The notes: generated from the sequence alone by a model not told the origin. A stretch of DNA of 43,747 nt from a candidate division BRC1 bacterium HGW-BRC1-1 (GCA_002842095.1 PHCB01000026.1:1-43747), one strand, 5' to 3'; counted from the first letter of the stretch, positions 33,537-42,772 are shown. Numbers and translations: made by a program.

Positions 33537-34490
33537 TCAGACCTCGTCGCTCTCCATGCTGATGTCTTCAAACAACCATGTGCTCAGGTAACGCTCGGCG
33601 GGGGAGGGGACGATGACAACGATGGTCTTGCCCGCGACGTCAGGACGCGCCGCCAGGCGGCAGGCCGCTGCAATGGCGGCACCGCTGGAAATGCCCACGG
33701 CGATACCCTCCTCCATGGCGCAGCGCTTGGCGTAACGCGCGGACTCTTCCTCGGTGACCAGAATCACCTCGTCGATAATGTCGGTGTTCAGCACCTCGGG
33801 GATGAACCCCGCGCCGAGACCCTGCAAACGATGCGGGCCCGCTTCGCCGCCGCTCAACACGGGGCTGGTGTCAGGTTCCACGGCAATCGCCTTGAAGTTC
33901 GGGTTGCGCTTTTTGAGCACCTCGGACACACCCGTGATGGTGCCGCCCGTGCCCACGCCCGACACCAGAAAATCCACCTGACCATCGGTGTCTTTCCAGA
34001 TTTCTTCGGCTGTGGTCTTGCGGTGAATTTCGGAATTTGCGGGGTTGGAAAATTGCTGCGGAATGACCGCGTTGGGAATCGTGGCGGCCAGTTCCTCGGC
34101 CCGTGCGATGGCTCCGCGCATTCCCTTGGAGGCTTCTGTCAGCACGATCTTCGCGCCATAAACCTTCAGCAGCTTGCGCCGCTCCATGCTCATGGATTCT
34201 GGCATGGTTAGGATTAGGCGGTAACCCTTGGCAGCGGCCGCAAAGGCCAGCGCGATTCCCGTGTTACCGCTCGTCGGCTCGATGAGTGTTGTCACGCCGG
34301 GCTTGATTCCCTGCTCGCGTTCCAGATAAGCGATCATCGCCGCCCCGATCCGATCCTTTACGCTGGATGCCGGGTTGAAAAATTCGAGCTTGGCCAGCAC
34401 CGTCGCGGCGGCGCCGTCGGTTACTTTGTTCAGCCGCACCAGCGGGGTGCCGCCGATGGTTTCCAGAATGTTATTGAACACGCGTGCCAT
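33537..34490 (-). CDS. cysK: Cysteine synthase A (O-acetylserine sulfhydrylase)
   Basis: A 317-residue PLP enzyme making cysteine from O-acetylserine and sulfide. The pyridoxal lysine lies in [11 protein letters not shown], and the substrate loop is [15 protein letters not shown]. The phosphate loop is [10 protein letters not shown] and the C-terminal SSGAA site reads [11 protein letters not shown] start at ATG 34490 ([18 protein letters not shown]); the codons before it are not family-like. It lies 25 bases after an Rrf2 regulator gene and is followed by the lipoprotein gene. In Bacillus the Rrf2-type CymR binds CysK itself, so the order rrf2-cysK suggests the same sensing pair. Confidence 0.95.
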   Translation of the reverse strand: MARVFNNILETIGGTPLVRLNKVTDGAAATVLAKLEFFNPASSVKDRIGAAMIAYLEREQGIKPGVTTLIEPTSGNTGIALAFAAAAKGYRLILTMPESMSMERRKLLKVYGAKIVLTEASKGMRGAIARAEELAATIPNAVIPQQFSNPANSEIHRKTTAEEIWKDTDGQVDFLVSGVGTGGTITGVSEVLKKRNPNFKAIAVEPDTSPVLSGGEAGPHRLQGLGAGFIPEVLNTDIIDEVILVTEEESARYAKRCAMEEGIAVGISSGAAIAAACRLAARPDVAGKTIVVIVPSPAERYLSTWLFEDISMESDEV

Positions 34491-34515
34491 GAGATTCAGT
34501 CGCACCTCGGATCGT

Positions 34516-34974
34516 CTAAATATACCACATTAACGCTTCCACATGTTCCTCGGGCAAGTCTTTAGAGGCGATGTCTGCCAGAGAAATACCATCAAGTTTT
34601 TGCCGCACGTACGCGCGAATGTCGTCCAGCGTGTCGCTCAGGCGCAGAGCCGAATCCGCCCCCGCGGGAGCCTGTTCACCAGCCGCCGTTCGCGCGCCCT
34701 TGGGCATGGAAATGGGTTCCTCCACTGCCTCAAGAATGCGTCGGACAGAAATGCCCTCGGGAGAGGCCAGCAGATCGTAACCACCCCGGGGGCCGGCCTT
34801 GCTGTGAACCAACCCGGCGGCTTTGAGAGCCAGCAAAATCTGCTCGAGAAACTTTTTGGGAATGTCCTGCGCGGTGGCAATCTGCTGGATGGTCAACGAC
34901 CCGCCAGCCGCGTGAGCGAGCGCAATCATCGCCCGCAACGCGTATTCGCCTTTTTTGGAGAGTTTGATAGCCAT
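34516..34974 (-). CDS. Rrf2-family transcriptional regulator, CymR-like
   Basis: A 152-residue Rrf2 regulator. The winged-helix N-terminus is complete: [22 protein letters not shown], then [31 protein letters not shown], and [14 protein letters not shown]. There is no cysteine anywhere in the protein, so it cannot hold an IscR- or NsrR-type iron-sulfur cluster through cysteines. That fits a CymR-type regulator, which senses the cysteine supply through CysK. It is the first gene of the module rrf2, cysK, lipoprotein, ATPase. Upstream at 34983-34999 is a small palindrome placed for self-control. Confidence 0.9.
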   Translation of the reverse strand: MAIKLSKKGEYALRAMIALAHAAGGSLTIQQIATAQDIPKKFLEQILLALKAAGLVHSKAGPRGGYDLLASPEGISVRRILEAVEEPISMPKGARTAAGEQAPAGADSALRLSDTLDDIRAYVRQKLDGISLADIASKDLPEEHVEALMWYI

Positions 34975-34982
34975 GTTTAATA

Positions 34983-34999
34983 TCTACCCATACCGTAGA
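34983..34999. promoter_or_regulatory. Palindrome upstream of rrf2-cysK
   Basis: TCTAC (34983-34987) and GTAGA (34995-34999) form a 5-bp inverted repeat with a 7-base centre. It lies 9-25 bases before the rrf2 start. The position suits repressor binding over the start region. The arms are short, so chance is not excluded. Confidence 0.35.
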
Positions 35000-35017
35000 G
35001 GTTGCAGAAGGATTCGA

Positions 35018-35067
35018 GGAAAACCGCTATGTATGCGGGAAAAACCGCGATATGCGAAAAAAAACGC
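35018..35067. repeat. Short direct repeat upstream of rrf2-cysK
   Basis: Two 19-base units, GGAAAACCGCTATGTATGC (35018-35036) and GGGAAAAACCGCGATATGC (35037-35055), are followed by a truncated GAAAAAAAACGC. They lie between the rrf2 palindrome and the 119-bp element. They could be direct-repeat operators or decayed tandem DNA. Confidence 0.5.
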
Positions 35068-35072
35068 TTCGA

Positions 35073-35191
35073 TTGCTTTTGCCCGCAGCGCGGGCGCGGC
35101 AAGTAGGCGGGCGGTGAAGGGAGCGCAGCGACCGGAACCCCCGTAACAGTCCAACAAATCATATCGCTCCGGAGGAGCGGCGGAATCTGAC
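35073..35191 (+). repeat. 119-bp dispersed hairpin element, copy 2
   Basis: Second copy of the element at 8528-8646, same orientation, no gaps, about 87% identical. The 3' hairpin CGCTCCGGAGGAGCG and the CGGAACCCCCGTAAC block are fully kept, while the middle varies. It starts six bases after the short direct repeat upstream of rrf2. It lies between two genes read from the minus strand. Confidence 0.85.
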
Positions 35192-35292
35192 CACGTAATA
35201 TTTCCAGAAAGACCCAACTGAGGAATCACGGGCTGGGAGGGTGTTTCCGAAATGCCCGGAGTCACAGCCTTCCTCCACCTCCACGTTTTGCG

Positions 35293-35316
35293 GCGACCGG
35301 CGAGGGCGCCGGTCGC
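35293..35316. other. Perfect GC hairpin downstream of the HD-GYP gene
   Basis: GCGACCGGCG-AGGG-CGCCGGTCGC: a perfect 10-bp stem with a 4-base loop, 86 bases past the HD-GYP stop codon. No U-tract follows on either strand, so it is not a standard intrinsic terminator, but it may slow transcription or protect the 3' end. No gene is seen in 35192-35401. Confidence 0.5.
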
Positions 35317-35401
35317 ACATTTAAAGCACCGAACACGAACCGCCTTCACCGGTGCCTCACGCATGGCGGGTTTCGTCTGCGTTTCTACGCCCCCGGTTCG
35401 G

Positions 35402-38400
35402 TCAGGCGTCTTTGTCTTCTGCAAGCACGCGGAAGAACACTTCCACGGCCTTTGGGTCGAAATGTGTTCCGGACAGTGCGCGAATGTGTTCCAGCACCCT
35501 CTCCTCGTCCCAGGCCTTGCGGTAAGGGCGGTCGGACCGAAGCGCGTCCCACACATCCACAACCGCAAACAGTCGGGCGGCGAGCGGAATGCGCTCGCCC
35601 TTCAGACCGCGCGGATAGCCGGTGCCGTCCCACTTCTCGTGATGGCAGCCGGGAATGTCCAGCGCCGGACGCAGGAAGGTAATTGGAGCAAGCATGTCAA
35701 ACGCGAGCGACGGGTGCGTGCGCATGATGGTCATTTCCTCGTCGGTCAGCGGGCCGGGCTTGAGCAAAATACTGTCCGGGATGCCCATCTTGCCCATGTC
35801 GTGCAGCAGCGCGCCGCGCCGCACGTGTACCAGATCTGCATCGCTGATGCCCGCCGCTCGCGCCATTTTGATGGTCATGTCGGTCACACGCAGGGAGTGC
35901 CCCTCGGTTTCCTCGTCGCGCAGGTCCATGGCCTTCGACCAGCCCTCGATGGTCGCGTCGTAAGCCAGCGCCTGTTCCATGTTGGCGCGCTGCAAGTCGT
36001 CGAACAACTGGGAACTGTCGATTGCAATGGCGGCCTGTCCCGCCAGGGCTTCCAGAAACTCCAGCCAATCCGGCTCGGGATCCAGCGCGGAGCGGTGGAA
36101 TAACGTCAGCACCCCCTTGACCTGCGCCTTCGAAATAAGCGGGATCGCAACCATGGCCACAAAACCCTCTTCCATGGCCAGTTCCGCACAGGGAAAGGGC
36201 GATTTGATCTCGTCCAGATGGGGGACGCAGACCGTGTGCCGCTCGAGTGCCGCCTTGCCGATCATGCCATCACCCAATTTCGGACACATACGGGTAATGC
36301 CTGTCCCGTTAAAGCCGCGTCCGGTGGCGTACTCCAGTTGGTTGATCCCAGGGCTGAGAAGGAATACAGCCGAGGCGTCCACGCGCAACTCGCCGATGAC
36401 CTGTTCGAGGAGGATCGTGAGCGTGACACGCAGGTCAAGACTGGAACTGATTGCCAGGTCGATCGCGCGCAACGCAGAGAGATGGTGAAGGTGCTCCTCA
36501 GTCCGGTCTTCCGCCGCCCTGCGCTGCTGTTCCTGTTTGTTGAACGTCATTGCGAAGGAGATATCCGCCGCCATTCCGTCCAGCACCCTGACTTCCTCGT
36601 CATCAAAGAACCCCGTTTCGATTGAATACAGGTTGAGCGTGCCGTAGACCTCGCCCGCTATGACCAGCGGAAAAGCGGCGGCAGCCCCGCAGCTAAGCTG
36701 GTGCGCGTTGCGCCAGGCCGCCGTACTGGGGTCGAACTCGAGGTCGTTGACCACCACATGCTTCCCGGTGCGCACGACGGCTGCAGTCAATCCTGGATCC
36801 GATTCGCCGTGTTCCGGAGCAGAACTCCACTGTTCGACGCACTTCTCGTTGCCAGCCCGTGCAACGGGGACAAACTGCTGCGTTTGCGGATCGGGCAATC
36901 TGATCCGGGCCATGCAGAATCCACCGACCTCCACCGCGATGCGGCAGACTGCCTCGAACACAGCCTGTGTGTCGCGCTCATGCACGATCATCTGGTTGAC
37001 CTCGCTCAGAAGCGAGTAGGTCCGGTTGAGCTTGTGAAGCTGTTCCTCCATCAGTTTGCGTTCGGTGATCTCCGATATCACCCCGACCACCTTAACGGGC
37101 CTTCCATCCGCATCTTTCTCCAACACCGCAATGGATCGAATGGTCTTGGTTTTGCCGCTGTCTACTGCGATAATATCGAACTCCAGCTCGTAGGGGGTGC
37201 CCTTTTCGATCAGGTCCAGAAGCGCCTGATGCACCCGTATACGGTCCGGGATGCAAGCTTCCACCTCATCGGGACTGAACCCGGGCTGGTCGGGGTCGAA
37301 TCCGTAGATTCTTTTCGTTTCTTCAGAGCCCCAGAACCAGTCGGTCGCCGGTTCGTATTCCCAGTTACCCACCATGCCAATGGCTTGCGCCTTGCGGTAT
37401 CTGGCTTCGCTTGTTCTTAGTTCCTCCTCCATCCGCTTGCGTTCGGTGATGTCATGGACCACCCCGACCACTTTAACGGGCCTTCCATCCGCATCTTTCT
37501 CCAACACCGCAATGGATTGAATGGTCCTGATTTCTCCGCTGTCTACCGTGACAATATTGTACTCGATATCGTAGGCGGTGCCCTTTTCGATCAGGTCCAT
37601 GAGCACCTGATGCACCCGTTTACGGTCCGGAATGCAGCTTTCCACCTCATCGACGGTGAACCCGGACTGGTCGGGGTCGAATCCGAATAATCTTTTCGTC
37701 TCTTCAGAGGCCCAGAACCAATCGGTCACCGGATCGTATTCCCAGTTACCCACCCTGCCAATGGTTTGCGCCCTGCGGTATCTGGCTTCGCTTGTTCTTA
37801 GTGCCTCCTCCTTCAGCTTGCGATCGGTGACATCCTGAACGATCCCGAACATGGTCACGGGTCGGCCTTCGCTGTCGAATGCGAGGGCGCCATGGCTGCG
37901 CACCCAGCGTTCGGCACCGTCGTTCGCCCTCAGGATGCGGAATTCCCTGTCCATGGGGTTCCGTCCGGCAAGCACACGATTCGCAAAGTGTGAGGCCATT
38001 TCCTCGCGTTGGTCGGGGTGAATGAGCCCGAGCCACCCGTCGACATCCCGGGTGAAGTTCGCGTCGATGCCATAAACCTCGTCAAGCATCTCCGAACTGC
38101 TCCAGATCCCCGTCGCGACATCGAAATAATAGTGCCCCAGGGCGGCGGCGCGCTGGGATTCCTTGAGCATCGCCTCGCTTTTCTCGAGGGCTTGCTGTGC
38201 GCGCCGCTCCTCGCTCTGGTCGCGGAACACCAGCACCGCTCCGGTGATCTCATTCTCCTCGTTGCGGATGGGAGCGCCCGAGTCGGCGATGGGTCGCATC
38301 TCGCCGTCCCTGGCTATCAGCAGGGTGTGATTGGCAAGTCCAACCACCACTCCCTCGCGCAGCACCCTGGCGATCGGGTCATCCATCCTTTCGCCCGTAT

Positions 38401-39598
38401 CCTCGCTGACAATGTGGAAGATTTCTTGCAGCGATCTGCCGCTGGCTTCGGCGTCCGTCCAGCCGGTAAGCGCCTCTGCAACGGGGTTGAGCAGTTCCAC
38501 GCGACCGTGCGCGTCGGTAGAGATGACACCGTCACCAATGGACTTCAGCGTGATGCTGTGACGCTCCGTTGCGGCGCGCCGGGCGGCTTCCAATTGGTAA
38601 AGCGTCCGGAAGTGCGCTTTTCTTTCCCGCTGCGACAGAAGCAGACCGATCGCGCCGATCGCGGCAATCAGCACAAGGACAGCCGCCATGATCAGCACGG
38701 ACCGTAAACGCCAGACGGCGTAGACTTCCGCCGCGTCCTGCTTTGCCTCCATCAGCCAGGGCGAGTCTGGAATGGGCTCGACCACCCCCACGACTGAAAC
38801 ACCGCGGTAATCCAGACCCTGGACAACGCCCCGTTCGCCCAGCAGGCCTTTGACCGCAATGACATCCGTTTGCCGCAGGGGGATCCTGACGTTCAGGGCC
38901 GCGCCCTGATTGAAACGCAATGGATTCAGGAAAAGTGCATCCTGTCCCTCGCGGCGGACAAGCAGGGTTTCCGCGGTGCGGCTTGATTGCGGCCAGGACT
39001 GGATCATGGGATAGAGGAACTCTTCGGGGTCGATGACGAGGACGATGGCGCCGGCTGGCGCAGGCGCGGTTCCACCTCCGGCAAAGAGCGGCGTGACCAC
39101 CGCGCAATGCGGAGCAGAGGTTCGCTCACTTGCGTGGAGATCAATGAACATCGGACTGCGCTCACGGATCGCGGCAGGCAGGACCGCCGCATACGCGCCA
39201 CACCGCCCCCCCTCGCCGCCCGGGAGACTGAGCAACACCCTGCCGTCGGGCGCCACCAGAAGGATTTCCATGTAATCGTAACGAGTCTGCAGGCTGCTAA
39301 AACACGCAACCAGTCCCTGGCTGGTCACGGTGTCTGGCGTTTCAATGAAGCGGGCCACGGCGTCCGCGAGAAACGGATTCTCTGTCAACACGAACGCGTC
39401 GGCCAGTCGCTCAGTGCGCCATCTGGCAATCTGATCCACCTTGAGCCGCGCAATGGCACTCAAGTTCTCGTTGGCCGCCTGCAGCGTGGATTGCATCTGG
39501 GCGCGGTAGAACCATGCGCCGCCAACCAGCAGAACCAGCACTGCCGCCGACAGAACGAGCTTTATCCAGCGAGAGAATACCGCCCTATCCTGCTTCAT
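35402..39598 (-). CDS. Membrane PAS/GAF sensor with HD-GYP c-di-GMP phosphodiesterase domain
   Basis: A 1398-residue sensor. Residues 12-31 form a transmembrane helix and about 32-298 an extracytoplasmic sensor region. Residues 301-321 form a second helix. Four PAS domains follow (about 345-465, 475-597, 602-722 and 729-848), with PAS3 and PAS4 near-duplicates. Two GAF domains lie at about 870-1018 and 1045-1198. The C-terminal HD-GYP domain has LLHDMGKMGIPD (His1266, Asp1267) and HHEKWDGTGYPRGLKG. HD-GYP enzymes hydrolyse cyclic di-GMP; all key residues are present, so activity is likely. I start at ATG 39598, whose product begins with the membrane anchor; 149 in-frame codons upstream are doubtful. 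It is divergent from the chemosensory genes and probably works with them in c-di-GMP control. Confidence 0.9.
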   Translation of the reverse strand: MKQDRAVFSRWIKLVLSAAVLVLLVGGAWFYRAQMQSTLQAANENLSAIARLKVDQIARWRTERLADAFVLTENPFLADAVARFIETPDTVTSQGLVACFSSLQTRYDYMEILLVAPDGRVLLSLPGGEGGRCGAYAAVLPAAIRERSPMFIDLHASERTSAPHCAVVTPLFAGGGTAPAPAGAIVLVIDPEEFLYPMIQSWPQSSRTAETLLVRREGQDALFLNPLRFNQGAALNVRIPLRQTDVIAVKGLLGERGVVQGLDYRGVSVVGVVEPIPDSPWLMEAKQDAAEVYAVWRLRSVLIMAAVLVLIAAIGAIGLLLSQRERKAHFRTLYQLEAARRAATERHSITLKSIGDGVISTDAHGRVELLNPVAEALTGWTDAEASGRSLQEIFHIVSEDTGERMDDPIARVLREGVVVGLANHTLLIARDGEMRPIADSGAPIRNEENEITGAVLVFRDQSEERRAQQALEKSEAMLKESQRAAALGHYYFDVATGIWSSSEMLDEVYGIDANFTRDVDGWLGLIHPDQREEMASHFANRVLAGRNPMDREFRILRANDGAERWVRSHGALAFDSEGRPVTMFGIVQDVTDRKLKEEALRTSEARYRRAQTIGRVGNWEYDPVTDWFWASEETKRLFGFDPDQSGFTVDEVESCIPDRKRVHQVLMDLIEKGTAYDIEYNIVTVDSGEIRTIQSIAVLEKDADGRPVKVVGVVHDITERKRMEEELRTSEARYRKAQAIGMVGNWEYEPATDWFWGSEETKRIYGFDPDQPGFSPDEVEACIPDRIRVHQALLDLIEKGTPYELEFDIIAVDSGKTKTIRSIAVLEKDADGRPVKVVGVISEITERKLMEEQLHKLNRTYSLLSEVNQMIVHERDTQAVFEAVCRIAVEVGGFCMARIRLPDPQTQQFVPVARAGNEKCVEQWSSAPEHGESDPGLTAAVVRTGKHVVVNDLEFDPSTAAWRNAHQLSCGAAAAFPLVIAGEVYGTLNLYSIETGFFDDEEVRVLDGMAADISFAMTFNKQEQQRRAAEDRTEEHLHHLSALRAIDLAISSSLDLRVTLTILLEQVIGELRVDASAVFLLSPGINQLEYATGRGFNGTGITRMCPKLGDGMIGKAALERHTVCVPHLDEIKSPFPCAELAMEEGFVAMVAIPLISKAQVKGVLTLFHRSALDPEPDWLEFLEALAGQAAIAIDSSQLFDDLQRANMEQALAYDATIEGWSKAMDLRDEETEGHSLRVTDMTIKMARAAGISDADLVHVRRGALLHDMGKMGIPDSILLKPGPLTDEEMTIMRTHPSLAFDMLAPITFLRPALDIPGCHHEKWDGTGYPRGLKGERIPLAARLFAVVDVWDALRSDRPYRKAWDEERVLEHIRALSGTHFDPKAVEVFFRVLAEDKDA
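37060..37821. repeat. 381-bp tandem duplication inside the HD-GYP gene (PAS3/PAS4)
   Basis: Two direct repeats of exactly 381 bp (127 codons), 37060-37440 and 37441-37821, encode PAS4 and PAS3. Anchors such as CCCCGACCAC (37081 and 37462) and CAATGG (37378 and 37759) confirm the period. The copies differ by scattered substitutions and remain in frame, so both look selected. The duplication is younger than the other PAS domains in the protein. Confidence 0.9.
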
Positions 39599-40157
39599 CA
39601 CTTCAGCGCCCTCAAGACAGGTTGCGATACGAACCTCAAACCGCCCGCAATTGATCAGAACATGACGAAACGCCGGTACCCATGCAAATTTCACGGGGTT
39701 GCTGTCAATCTCTTTTTTCGCCCCAGTTTCTGTGTCCAGATTTCTGAAGGCACCACATTCGCAGGTTGGATCAGCGGAGAGCAGGTGTTGCCACAAGTCA
39801 ACACTAACGAGGCTTGCACACGCTTTGTACACCGGTTGCACACCGGGGGCGAATCTACAGAAAGACCTGGACACAATCAGCAAATGTCCACGTTTGCGAA
39901 GAAAGATTACTTCGGCACCCCCCAAAGGCTCGCGCCACTCAGCCCACAGTACCTCGTTGATGAACTGCCTGTGTAAGACCGGGCGCAGTGTCCTCTTGGA
40001 ACATGCTTGACACCGAGGCAACTTTGGCGAAGGTCTTTTTTGCATACTTCGATCCGGGCGAGAAGGGATGATCTCTGGCAGTGCGGTGGCCGCGAGAGTG
40101 TCGGACCGAGCCAGAACGTTCCGTTTGCAACCGCATTCCAGCAGTTGAGGCGAATGG
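39599..40157. other. Divergent spacer between HD-GYP and chemosensory genes
   Basis: 559 bases separate the two divergent start codons. No promoter is clear enough to annotate. The minus strand stays open in frame with the HD-GYP gene for 149 codons from an ATG at 40045. This product has cysteine pairs (CQAC, CECGAF), but lower GC at third positions than its neighbours and no ribosome site. It may be a decayed gene fragment or non-coding. Both operons probably start in this region. Confidence 0.5.
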
Positions 40158-40652
40158 ATGGAATCAGAACAATCACTGGTGGTTTTCTCCCTTGACGAGG
40201 AACGCTACGCGCTCGCTGTCGGTTGCGTGCAACGGGTGATTCGAGTGGTTGCCATTACGCCGCTTCCCCAGGCCCCCCCGATTGTCATTGGCGTCATCGA
40301 CCTGGGCGGGGTTGTCATCCCCGTCGTGAATGTGCGAGAACGTTTCAACCACCCGCCACGCGATGTTCGTCTGTCCGACCATCTGCTTATCGCCACGACC
40401 GGGAAGCGAACTGTCGCTCTTTTGGTCGACGAAACCAACGGGGTGCTGGATAGTCCGCCGGAGAGTTATGCGCCCGCAGAAAACATTCTCCCCGGACTCG
40501 AGATGTTTGACGGAGCGGTGAAGCTTGCGGACGGGCTGATACTGATCCACGATCTGGATCGCCTGCTCTCCCTTGATGAGGTGACGGCGATCGAGCACGC
40601 TCTGAACGCCAGCGCCAGCATCGAACCGACAGAGAAGCGCCGCGAGCCATGA
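40158..40652 (+). CDS. CheW-like scaffold protein (WspB-like position)
   Basis: A 164-residue CheW-domain protein. The SH3-like folds are visible: LVVFSLDEERYALAVGCVQRVIRVVAITPLP, then VIGVIDLGGVVIPVVNVRERF, and LLIATTGKRTVALLVDETNGV. CheW links chemoreceptors to the histidine kinase CheA. GAGG is spaced seven bases before the ATG. The stop codon overlaps the cheR start by four bases (ATGA). The order cheW, cheR-TPR, cheW, receptor matches the Wsp-type systems that control surface-related c-di-GMP, where this gene would be wspB. Confidence 0.88.
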   Translation: MESEQSLVVFSLDEERYALAVGCVQRVIRVVAITPLPQAPPIVIGVIDLGGVVIPVVNVRERFNHPPRDVRLSDHLLIATTGKRTVALLVDETNGVLDSPPESYAPAENILPGLEMFDGAVKLADGLILIHDLDRLLSLDEVTAIEHALNASASIEPTEKRREP

Positions 40653-42127
40653 CCGTCACTTTGGACAACGCGCTCATGGGCGAGGTCAGCAAGTTCATCG
40701 CCGAGCGGATGGGCCTCCATTTCCCCGAAGAACGCTGGCCGTATCTGGCGGATGGTCTCAAGACAGCGGCCCCGGAATTGGGCTTTGAGGATGCCGAAGC
40801 CTGCGCGCGCTGGCTCATAACCCGGCAACCCACCGTTCGGCAAATCGAGACACTGGCCAGCTTCCTGACCGTCGGCGAGACCTACTTCTTTCGCGATCCG
40901 GCCAGTTTCCAATATCTCGAGCAGGAGATCCTGCCGCGGCTCGTTGCGAGCCGCGCTCAAGCCGGCCGGACCCTTCGGTTGTGGAGCGCAGGATGCTGCT
41001 CGGGCGAAGAGGCCTACTCACTGGCCATCACCTGCATGCGCTCGGTTCCCAAACTCGACGAGTGGAACGTCTCCGTACTTGCCACCGACATCAACCCCAG
41101 GTTTCTCGCCAAGGCCGATGCGGGCGTTTATTCTGACTGGTCATTCCGCGGCACCCCGGACTGGGTTAAGGAGCGTTTCTTTTCCCCCATGCCAGACCGA
41201 AAGATGGCGATTAAACCGGAGGTCAGGCGTCTCGTTCAGTTCAGCTTTCTCAATCTGGCAAGGGACATCTACCCGTCGCTTCATAACCAGACCAACGCCA
41301 TGGATGTGATCTTCTGTCGCAACGTTCTGATGTACCTCACATCAGGGCACCAGCGAACCGTCGTGGCGGCTCTCCATCGCTGCCTGGTGGACGGTGGCAT
41401 TCTCCTGGTCAACCCCGCCGAGGCCACTCCGGCTCTCTTCCCGATGTTCGCCGTGGAAAATCGCGACGGAATCATCCTTTTCCGCAAGACCTCGCAGCCG
41501 ACCCACCCCGAACCCCGGCCGGTGTTTGTCGCGTCCGTCCCCCTGCCTGTTGTCCCGGCGATTGAACCGGTATTCCAAGCCCCCCGGGAGCCGTCTGCGC
41601 CGGTTGCTTCGTCTCCCCGCGAAGTTCCGCCGCCGCCCCCGGCGTCGTTCGAGACGGCCACCCGTCTCTTTGCCGAGGGAGACTGGGACGCTGCGGAGGC
41701 CCAACTCACACAGATCGCACAGGTCGAGCCGGATCGCGCACGCTCGCTGCTGTTACTCGCGCGCATCCACGCCAATCAAGGCAGGCTCGACGATGCCCTC
41801 ACGTTGTGCCAACGCGCCATCGTAACGGAGCGCACTAATCCCTCCGCATACTTTCTGTTCGCGACGATCTGCAACGAGCTTGGCCAGCTTGAGGAAGCGA
41901 TTGCCGCGCAGAACAAGGCTCTCTACCTCGATCAAGATTTTATTCTCGCCCACCACGCGCTGAGTGGCCTCTACAAGCGACTCGGAAAGCAGAAGCAAGC
42001 CAGGCGCCACCTGAGCGTTGCGCTCGACCTTCTGTCGGCTCGGAGCAAAGGCGAGATTGTGCCTGAATCCGACGGGATGACCTGCGGCCGGCTTGTGGAG
42101 GCCGTCCGGGCCATGAAAGGAGAATAG
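40649..42127 (+). CDS. CheR methyltransferase with C-terminal TPR domain (WspC-like)
   Basis: A 492-residue protein. The N-terminal helical domain and catalytic core of CheR are clear: VRQIETLASFLTVGETYFFRDPASF, the SAM site LRLWSAGCCSGEEAYSLA, VLATDINPRFLAKA and DVIFCRNVLMYL. CheR transfers methyl groups from SAM to glutamates of chemoreceptors. After a Pro-rich linker (about residues 285-330) come TPR repeats (about 335-480). CheR-TPR fusions are the hallmark of WspC and FrzF-like proteins, where the TPRs guide receptor choice. It overlaps cheW by four bases and is followed three bases later by the second cheW. Confidence 0.92.
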   Translation: MTVTLDNALMGEVSKFIAERMGLHFPEERWPYLADGLKTAAPELGFEDAEACARWLITRQPTVRQIETLASFLTVGETYFFRDPASFQYLEQEILPRLVASRAQAGRTLRLWSAGCCSGEEAYSLAITCMRSVPKLDEWNVSVLATDINPRFLAKADAGVYSDWSFRGTPDWVKERFFSPMPDRKMAIKPEVRRLVQFSFLNLARDIYPSLHNQTNAMDVIFCRNVLMYLTSGHQRTVVAALHRCLVDGGILLVNPAEATPALFPMFAVENRDGIILFRKTSQPTHPEPRPVFVASVPLPVVPAIEPVFQAPREPSAPVASSPREVPPPPPASFETATRLFAEGDWDAAEAQLTQIAQVEPDRARSLLLLARIHANQGRLDDALTLCQRAIVTERTNPSAYFLFATICNELGQLEEAIAAQNKALYLDQDFILAHHALSGLYKRLGKQKQARRHLSVALDLLSARSKGEIVPESDGMTCGRLVEAVRAMKGE

Positions 42128-42130
42128 ACC

Positions 42131-42733
42131 ATGGATTCACGCGTTGTGGACTGGGATGTCATCCACCGCCGCCTCGCTGAAGTGACGGGCGCGATAGCCG
42201 GCAATCTCGACTGCGGACAGGATAAAATGCGCCAAGTCCTTCAGGCACGGGCGCGAGTGCTTGCCCAGCCGCCCGCGAAGCCGGACGCAGCCGAGCGTCT
42301 CGAGCTTCTGGCTTTTTCCCTTGCCAGCGAAAGTTATGCAATCGAGACCTGCTTTGTATGGGAGGTGTGCCAACTCAAAGACCTCACGGCGTTGCCTTGC
42401 ACGCCGTCCTTTGTCGCTGGTGTCATGAATCTGCGCGGCCGGATCCTCGCTATCCTTGACCTGCGCAGGCTCTTCGATCTGCCGGCAAGAGGTCTGACCG
42501 AACTCAACCGGATCATCGTTCTCAGTGGTGGTAACAATGAGTTGGGCCTGCTCGCGGATTCCATCGAAGGAGTGTGTTCGGTGACGACATCGACGTTGCA
42601 GGAGGGTTTGCCCACACTCACCGGTATCCGCGAAAAGTATCTAAAAGGCATTACAGGGCAGAGTGTGGCAGTGCTTGACGGCGACCGGCTGCTCGCCGAC
42701 GCCAGCCTCAAAGTGAACGAAAATGCGATTTAA
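42131..42733 (+). CDS. Second CheW-like protein (WspD-like)
   Basis: A 200-residue CheW-domain protein with a 60-residue helical N-terminal extension (WDVIHRRLAEVTGAIAGNLDC). The CheW fold reads LLAFSLASESYAIETCFVWEVCQLKDLTALP, then VAGVMNLRGRILAILDLRRLF, and LGLLADSIEGVCSV. Two CheW genes flanking a cheR-TPR gene is the Wsp pattern, where the second is wspD. It starts three bases after the cheR stop, and the receptor gene begins 39 bases later. No CheA or CheB is inside the window; they would lie downstream. Confidence 0.88.
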   Translation: MDSRVVDWDVIHRRLAEVTGAIAGNLDCGQDKMRQVLQARARVLAQPPAKPDAAERLELLAFSLASESYAIETCFVWEVCQLKDLTALPCTPSFVAGVMNLRGRILAILDLRRLFDLPARGLTELNRIIVLSGGNNELGLLADSIEGVCSVTTSTLQEGLPTLTGIREKYLKGITGQSVAVLDGDRLLADASLKVNENAI

Positions 42734-42772
42734 CACAATGAGCTGACAACCTTAGTAAGAAGGATAGTCAAA

